A DNA stretch of 24,911 nucleotides from DASSJM01 sp036280655 (GTDB lineage Bacteria > Actinomycetota > UBA4738 > HRBIN12): contig DASUQI010000023.1 in NCBI GenBank assembly GCA_036280655.1, positions 1 to 24,911 on the forward strand, read 5' to 3'. The notes beneath the pieces were generated by a model. That model made no database searches and was not told where the DNA came from. It worked only from the letters and a program-made list of their open reading frames with translations. This document shows positions 20,438 through 24,911 of the stretch, one piece after another (positions within the stretch are counted from its first letter, which is position 1; each line of letters begins with the position of its first letter). The translations under genes and the position numbers were made by a program.

Positions 20438-23400
20438 ATGAAGCAGCGAGTCTGGCTCGTCTACCTGTGCGGCGGCATCGCCGCGCTCGTCGTGTTCCTG
20501 TTCGTCCCCGGGATGCGGCAGAGATGGTTCTTCAACCTGATCGCGCTCTCCTCGCCGGTCGCGATCCTGGTCGCCGTGCGCATGTGGCAGCCGGAGGCCC
20601 GCCTGCCCTGGTACCTGTTCGCGGTCGGGCAGACCTTCTTCGTGATCGCCGACGTGATCACGTACACCTACGAGGAGTTCTACGGGACGGAGCTGCCCTT
20701 CCCCTCGGGGGGCGACGTCGCGTACCTGAGTGTGAAACTGTGCCTGGTCGGCGGGCTGCTGATGCTGATCCGTCGGCGGAACGCGGGCCGCGATCGCGAG
20801 AGTCTCATCGACTCGCTCATCGTGGCGATCGGCGTGTTCGTCGTCTTCTGGGTGTTCCTCATGGCGCCGACGGCCGCCGACTCGGCGTCCACGATCGTCC
20901 AGAAGCTCGTGGGCATGGGCTACCCCTTCATGGACCTCGTGCTGCTCACGGTCGTCGTCCGGTTGGTGATCAGCCCCGGGCGCGGTGGGGTCTCCTTCTA
21001 CCTGCTGCCGCTCGCCGCCTTCTCGCTGTTCTTCACCGACTTCCTCTACAGCTTCATCGGGGTCCAGGGGATCGTGTACGACCAGTCGGGCTACCTCGAA
21101 GCGGGCTGGGGGATGTTCTACGTCCTGTGGGGAGCGGCCGCCTTGCACCACTCGATGCTCAACCTGTCCGCCCCCGCCCCCGCGCCCGAGCAGGAGGTCC
21201 GCGTGACGCGCGGCCGACTGATCCTCATCGGCACGGCGGCGCTGGTGCCGCAGGCCGTTCGTGCGATCCAGTTGCTGCGCGGCGACGGGGCCGATATGTG
21301 GATCGTCACGGTCTCGACCACGACGCTGTTCCTGCTCGTGGTCGTCCGGATGTCGGGACTCGTCCACACGCTCGGACTGTCCTTCCGACGCGAGAAGGCG
21401 CTGCGCGGCGCCGGCGCCTCGCTCGTCACGGCGACGAACCGCGAGGCGATCCACGTCGCGGCCATGCGCGCCGTCGCGACCCTCGTCGAGAAGGGACGCG
21501 CGCGGCTGCTCGTGCGCCTCGAGCCGAACGTCCCCGATCGGTTCACGGTGGTCGCCGCGTCCGAGGGCGACGACGGGGTGGTCGGCCGGGTCGTGGACGT
21601 CGTTCCGTCCGAACGCGACCGCGAGGTGCTGCAGCGACAGGGGTCGATGCTGTCGACCGGAACCTCCGATCTCGCGGTCGCGCTCGCGATGCCGGACGGG
21701 ACGACGCAGCTCCTCACGATCCCCCTGTTCATGAAGGGCGAGCTCAGCGCCCTGCTCGTCGTGGGCAGCCCGGACGCGCTGACGGGATCCACGTGCGACG
21801 GTCTCGAGACGCTGTCCTCGCAGGTCGCCCTCGCGCTCGAGAGTGCGGTGCTCACGGAGGACCTCGTCCGGCGCCAGAGCGAGGCGCGCTTCTCCTCGCT
21901 CGTCCAGAACTCCTCCGACGTCGTCATGGTGGTCGATGCGGACTCGACGATCCGCTACATGAGCCCGTCGGTCGAACGCGTGCTCGGCCACGAGCCGAGC
22001 GAGCTCGAGGGCACGAAGCTCACCGAACTGATCCATGCGGACGACCGGGCGCACGTCCTGCAGTTCCTCACCACCGGCGGCCACGAGAGCGACGGGATGC
22101 CCGGGCTCACCGAGTTCCGGATGCAGCACGTGGACGACTTCTGGCTGTACGTCGAGGCGCTGCGAACGAACCTGCTCCAGGACGAGAACGTCCGAGGGAT
22201 CGTGCTCAACACGCGTGACGTCTCCGAACGCAAGGCGTTCGAGGACCAGCTGTCGCACCAGGCGTTCCACGACGCCGTCACCGGCCTCGCGAACCGCGCG
22301 CTGTTCAAGGACCGTGTCGAGCACGCGCTCGAACGCCAGGCGCGCACCAGCGTCCCGGTCTCGGTCCTGTTCATGGACCTCGACGACTTCAAGACGATCA
22401 ACGACTCGCTCGGACACGCCGCGGGCGACCGGTTGCTCACCGAGGTGGGTGACCGGCTGAAGACCAGCCTGCGCCAGGCCGACACGGCGGCGCGGCTCGG
22501 GGGCGATGAGTTCGCCATCCTGCTCGAGGACGGCGGCGACGGCATCGACGCGGCGCAGGTCGCGGTGCGGATCCTCGCCGCGCTCGAGGGACCGTTCCAC
22601 CTCGAGGGCAAGGAGGTATTCGTCCATGCGTCGATCGGGATCGCCAGCGCCGAGGGGAGTCCGGCGGGGCCGGAGGGCGCGGAAGAGCTCCTGCGCAACG
22701 CCGATATCGCGATGTATATGGCGAAGGAAGCGGGCAAGGGCCGCTACCAGGTGTTCGAACCCGCGATGCACGACACGGCGTTCCGCCGCCTCGAGCTGAA
22801 AGCGGACCTGCAGCGCGCGGTGGACAACGACGAGTTCGTCCTGCACTTCCAGCCGGTGATCGAGCTCGAGACCGGCCGGATCGAGGGCCTCGAGGCGCTC
22901 GTGCGCTGGGAGCACCCCGCACGCGGCACCGTGGCGCCGCTCGACTTCATCCCGCTCGCCGAAGAGACGGGACTGATCGTGCCGATCGGCCGCTGGGTCC
23001 TCCGCGAGGCGTGCCTGCAGGCCCGGCGACTCCAGGAGCGCTACCCGCAGACGCCCGCGCTCCACATGTCCGTGAACCTATCGGCGCGCCAGCTCCAGCG
23101 GCCCGAGATCGTCGGCGAGATCGCAGAGACCCTCATGGAAACCGGGCTCTCGCCGGACAGGCTGGTCGCCGAGATCACGGAGTCGGTGATGATGCAGGAA
23201 ATGGACCTCTCGATCCAGCGGCTCGCCGAGCTGAAGGAGCTCGGCGTGAAGATCGCGGTCGACGACTTCGGCACCGGGTACTCGAGCCTGAACTACATCC
23301 GGCGCTTCCCCGTCGACATCCTGAAGGTGGACAAGTCCTTCGTCGACGGCGTGAACGAGGGCGGTGAGGTCTCGGCGCTCACGGCCGCGATCATCGAGCT

Positions 23401-23593
23401 CGCCGCGATCCTGCGGCTGAGGCCCGTCGCGGAGGGGATCGAGCGCGCCGACCAGCTCGAGAAGCTCCTCGCCCTGCGATGCGACCTCGGCCAGGGCTTC
23501 TACTTCGCGAAGCCGCTCCCGCCCGAGCGCATCGACGAGCTCCTCGCGGCCCGGCAGACGCTCGCCGGCCGGGAGAGCGAGGTCTCCTCCTGA
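20438..23593 (+). CDS. Membrane-bound PAS-GGDEF-EAL cyclic-di-GMP protein
   Basis: 1051 residues. About ten hydrophobic segments fill residues 1-315, a membrane sensor of unknown ligand. A GAF-like region (about 325-475) and a PAS domain (about 484-605, SSDVVMVVDADSTIRYMSPS) follow. The GGDEF domain (about 612-775) has the intact motif G688-G-D-E-F692 and an RxxD inhibitory site (RQAD) five residues before it. The EAL domain (about 793-1040) keeps E819-A-L821, the DDFGTGYSSL loop and DILKVDKSFVDG. Both the synthase and the phosphodiesterase of cyclic-di-GMP therefore look active, and which dominates cannot be predicted. It likely tunes surface or developmental behaviour. Monocistronic by spacing. 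Confidence 0.95.
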   Translation: MKQRVWLVYLCGGIAALVVFLFVPGMRQRWFFNLIALSSPVAILVAVRMWQPEARLPWYLFAVGQTFFVIADVITYTYEEFYGTELPFPSGGDVAYLSVKLCLVGGLLMLIRRRNAGRDRESLIDSLIVAIGVFVVFWVFLMAPTAADSASTIVQKLVGMGYPFMDLVLLTVVVRLVISPGRGGVSFYLLPLAAFSLFFTDFLYSFIGVQGIVYDQSGYLEAGWGMFYVLWGAAALHHSMLNLSAPAPAPEQEVRVTRGRLILIGTAALVPQAVRAIQLLRGDGADMWIVTVSTTTLFLLVVVRMSGLVHTLGLSFRREKALRGAGASLVTATNREAIHVAAMRAVATLVEKGRARLLVRLEPNVPDRFTVVAASEGDDGVVGRVVDVVPSERDREVLQRQGSMLSTGTSDLAVALAMPDGTTQLLTIPLFMKGELSALLVVGSPDALTGSTCDGLETLSSQVALALESAVLTEDLVRRQSEARFSSLVQNSSDVVMVVDADSTIRYMSPSVERVLGHEPSELEGTKLTELIHADDRAHVLQFLTTGGHESDGMPGLTEFRMQHVDDFWLYVEALRTNLLQDENVRGIVLNTRDVSERKAFEDQLSHQAFHDAVTGLANRALFKDRVEHALERQARTSVPVSVLFMDLDDFKTINDSLGHAAGDRLLTEVGDRLKTSLRQADTAARLGGDEFAILLEDGGDGIDAAQVAVRILAALEGPFHLEGKEVFVHASIGIASAEGSPAGPEGAEELLRNADIAMYMAKEAGKGRYQVFEPAMHDTAFRRLELKADLQRAVDNDEFVLHFQPVIELETGRIEGLEALVRWEHPARGTVAPLDFIPLAEETGLIVPIGRWVLREACLQARRLQERYPQTPALHMSVNLSARQLQRPEIVGEIAETLMETGLSPDRLVAEITESVMMQEMDLSIQRLAELKELGVKIAVDDFGTGYSSLNYIRRFPVDILKVDKSFVDGVNEGGEVSALTAAIIELAAILRLRPVAEGIERADQLEKLLALRCDLGQGFYFAKPLPPERIDELLAARQTLAGRESEVSS

Positions 23594-23710
23594 CCGCTCC
23601 GGGGTGACCAGGCCTCCGTAGGGAAGTCGGCGGCCGGGGGCCCGATCCGACAGGTGACAACACAGAGACACATGGTGAGCGTATGGATGAGCCGAGGGCG
23701 TCCTTCGGTC

Positions 23711-23716
23711 TAGGCT
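23711..23716 (+). promoter_or_regulatory. -10-like TAGGCT before the small membrane protein
   Basis: TAGGCT followed by 7 nt and the ATG at 23724. ATGAGC (23687-23692), 18 nt upstream, resembles the TTGAGC -35 seen before 7276, which has the identical -10. The rest of 23594-23710 shows no gene and no clear terminator. Confidence 0.4.
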
Positions 23717-23723
23717 AAGGTCG

Positions 23724-24200
23724 ATGGCCGTTCCCGGGTCGAACGAGGCTCTCGCATCCCAGGACCGCCGAGCCGCGACGGCGGACGGCTCCTGGATGCT
23801 GTGGACCGCGATCGGGATCGGTGGCATCTGGGTCGCCGTCATCCTGATCAGCCTGCTGTCGCCGGATATGGTCTCCGGCTCCGAACAGGAGCACATGAAG
23901 GTGGCGGCTTTCGCGACGTGGTTCTGGGGCGGGGTGGGCACCCTCGTGTTCCTGTGGGCCATCGGTCGGCTGCGTGGTGATGCCCTGTGGCGTTCCACGT
24001 GGATCGGACTGTCGATCGTGACGCTCGGAGTCTGGGCGCTCGCTACGGTCCTTGCCATCGCCACGCCTGTCGTGGAAACGGGCTCCGACCCGACGCAGAT
24101 CCCTCTGGGCGCCGTCGTCGGGCCGGTGGCCGCCGCGATGCTCACGGCGATCGCGGGCGCCGTCACGAGCGTGTTCCGCCGCGGCCCCCGCGCCCACTGA
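23724..24200 (+). CDS. Small membrane protein of unknown function
   Basis: 158 residues, not recognised. The N-terminal 22 residues are polar (MAVPGSNEALASQDRRAATA). Four hydrophobic segments are seen at roughly 24-45 (WMLWTAIGIGGIWVAVILIS), 61-80 (FATWFWGGVGTLVFLWAIGR), 91-113 (IGLSIVTLGVWALATVLAIA) and 126-148 (PLGAVVGPVAAAMLTAIAGAV). The tail is short and basic (RRGPRAH). It looks like an integral membrane protein with both ends inside. The promoter hexamer 7 nt before the ATG supports a leaderless start. A PknB-like kinase gene follows after 187 bp on the same strand; a link between the two is possible but not shown. Confidence 0.75.
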   Translation: MAVPGSNEALASQDRRAATADGSWMLWTAIGIGGIWVAVILISLLSPDMVSGSEQEHMKVAAFATWFWGGVGTLVFLWAIGRLRGDALWRSTWIGLSIVTLGVWALATVLAIATPVVETGSDPTQIPLGAVVGPVAAAMLTAIAGAVTSVFRRGPRAH

Positions 24201-24328
24201 TCGGTTCGCGCCCCCGCACATACCCGGGGTGAACGTCGCTCCAACGACGCTCTCCCTGCGTGGGCTCTCGCCTAATCGATCCGACCTCGGGGCTCTTACG
24301 CGCAGACCGTGCCTGCCTCCCAACCCAC

Positions 24329-24353
24329 CAGACCTGGGAACGGGACCAGTCTG
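24329..24353. repeat. Inverted repeat upstream of the kinase gene
   Basis: CAGACCTGG (24329-24337) and CCAGTCTG (24346-24353) pair with one bulged base around an 8-nt loop. There is no T-run, so a terminator is doubtful; it may be an operator or leader hairpin, 34 nt before the kinase ATG. The rest of 24201-24328 shows nothing identifiable. Confidence 0.35.
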
Positions 24354-24387
24354 AACTGAGGTGCTACAACCTCTCCGGGGGGAACGG

Positions 24388-24911
24388 ATGGCCGATCGGC
24401 TCGACACCCAGGTCGCGGGGTACCGCATCGAGTCGCTGATATCTCGAGGCGGGATGGGCGAGGTCTACCTCGCCGAGCAGGATGCGCCGAGACGCAAGGT
24501 GGCGCTCAAGCTCCTGTCCCCCGAGCTGTCCCTCGACGCCGGGTTCCGCGAGCGCTTCGCCCGCGAGTCCGAGGCCGCGGCCTCGATCGACCACCCCAAC
24601 GTGATCCCGATCTACCAATCCGGCCAGGCCGACGGGGCCCTGTTCATCGCGATGCGCTACGTGGAGGGGACCGACCTTCGGACGCTGCTCGCCGAGCAGG
24701 GGCCGCTCCCACTCGAACGTGGCGTCCGCATCTGCGCCCAGGTCGCCGATGCGCTCGAGGCCGCGCACGAACGCGGTCTGGTCCACCGCGACGTCAAGCC
24801 CGCCAACATCCTGATCGGCAGGTCCGATCACGCCTACCTCTCGGACTTCGGCCTGATCCGAAGGACGGAGGTCTCCGGAGGCATCACCAAGACCGGCCAG
24901 TTCATGGGCAC
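24388..24911 (+). CDS. Serine/threonine protein kinase (PknB-like), N-terminal part, runs off the window
   Basis: The frame is open from the ATG at 24388 to the right edge, giving 174 codons of the kinase domain. The Gly-rich loop is SRGGMGEVYLAE (about 19-30), the ATP lysine is K41 (KVALKLL), helix C carries E60, the catalytic loop is HRDVKPANIL with D135, and the Mg loop is DFG with D153. The activation segment begins GGITKTGQFMG and is cut off. All key residues are present, so an active Hanks-type kinase is expected. Relatives continue with a transmembrane helix and PASTA or other sensor domains; that part is outside. The ribosome site is a G-run (GGGGGG) 6 nt before the ATG. Confidence 0.93.
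   Translation, partial: MADRLDTQVAGYRIESLISRGGMGEVYLAEQDAPRRKVALKLLSPELSLDAGFRERFARESEAAASIDHPNVIPIYQSGQADGALFIAMRYVEGTDLRTLLAEQGPLPLERGVRICAQVADALEAAHERGLVHRDVKPANILIGRSDHAYLSDFGLIRRTEVSGGITKTGQFMG

Noticed and set aside
19040..23065. A 1341-codon open frame on the minus strand opposite leuC, leuD and the GGDEF-EAL gene
   Set aside because: It is antisense to three certain genes. Its product is Arg/His/Asp/Glu-rich with no domain, as expected when third-position G/C bias suppresses stops in the opposite frame.

Overview
The window is very GC-rich, gene-dense DNA with almost no intergenic space. It is most likely chromosomal DNA of an actinobacterium (Actinomycetota), possibly an uncultured or deep-branching lineage. 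The support is the very high G+C, the strong G/C bias at third codon positions, a leuCD pair divergent from an IclR-type regulator of the NdgR/LtbR/AreB kind, a bacterial Ku, a DUF6069-type membrane protein, GNNT-N16-GGGTA(T/C)-like promoters, and many starts preceded at 6-9 nt by a -10-like TANNNT hexamer (leaderless transcription). The class cannot be fixed from sequence alone. I see no rRNA, tRNA, CRISPR array, transposase, integrase or phage gene.

Layout. 1-1202 (minus): the start of an aldo/keto reductase cut by the window edge, a small HD-domain (p)ppGpp-hydrolase-like protein, and a conserved actinobacterial protein of unknown function. 1265-4152 (plus): Ku with an unusual acidic insert, a VOC-family protein, a four-helix membrane protein and a secreted TolB/PD40 beta-propeller. 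4073-5419 (minus): a secreted RTX-repeat protein whose 3' end overlaps the propeller gene. 5458-7479: a conserved CxxC protein, a 47-residue metallothionein-like gene behind a GNAT acetyltransferase on the minus strand, a Rho_N-tailed stress-type protein, and a four-cysteine HiPIP-like protein. 7492-11460: a DDAH/amidinotransferase-like enzyme, a papain-like-fold candidate, a GlsB/YeaQ membrane protein, a BCP peroxiredoxin and a secreted triple-TIG-domain protein. 11523-12604: a peptidase S51-like protein and a second Rho_N-tailed basic protein. 12620-15554 (minus): a compact run PAC2 > aldo/keto reductase > zinc alcohol dehydrogenase > stand-alone RAM domain. 15715-17439: a PBP4-type D,D-carboxypeptidase with N-terminal Ig-like domains. 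17456-20302: IclR regulator and leuC-leuD around a palindromic operator. 20438 to the end: a 10-helix PAS-GGDEF-EAL protein, a small membrane protein and the N-terminal part of a PknB-like kinase that runs off the window.

How the parts fit. The region reads as core and stress-related accessory chromosome rather than one dedicated system. Recurring themes are stress handling (Ku, BCP, GlsB, metallothionein, alarmone hydrolase, two Rho_N proteins), secreted repeat proteins (PD40, RTX, TIG) and signalling (c-di-GMP, Ser/Thr kinase). Two promoter grammars seem to split the genes: TANNNT just upstream of the start with no Shine-Dalgarno, and a SigB/SigF-like element with a 16-nt spacer in front of small genes that do have a Shine-Dalgarno.
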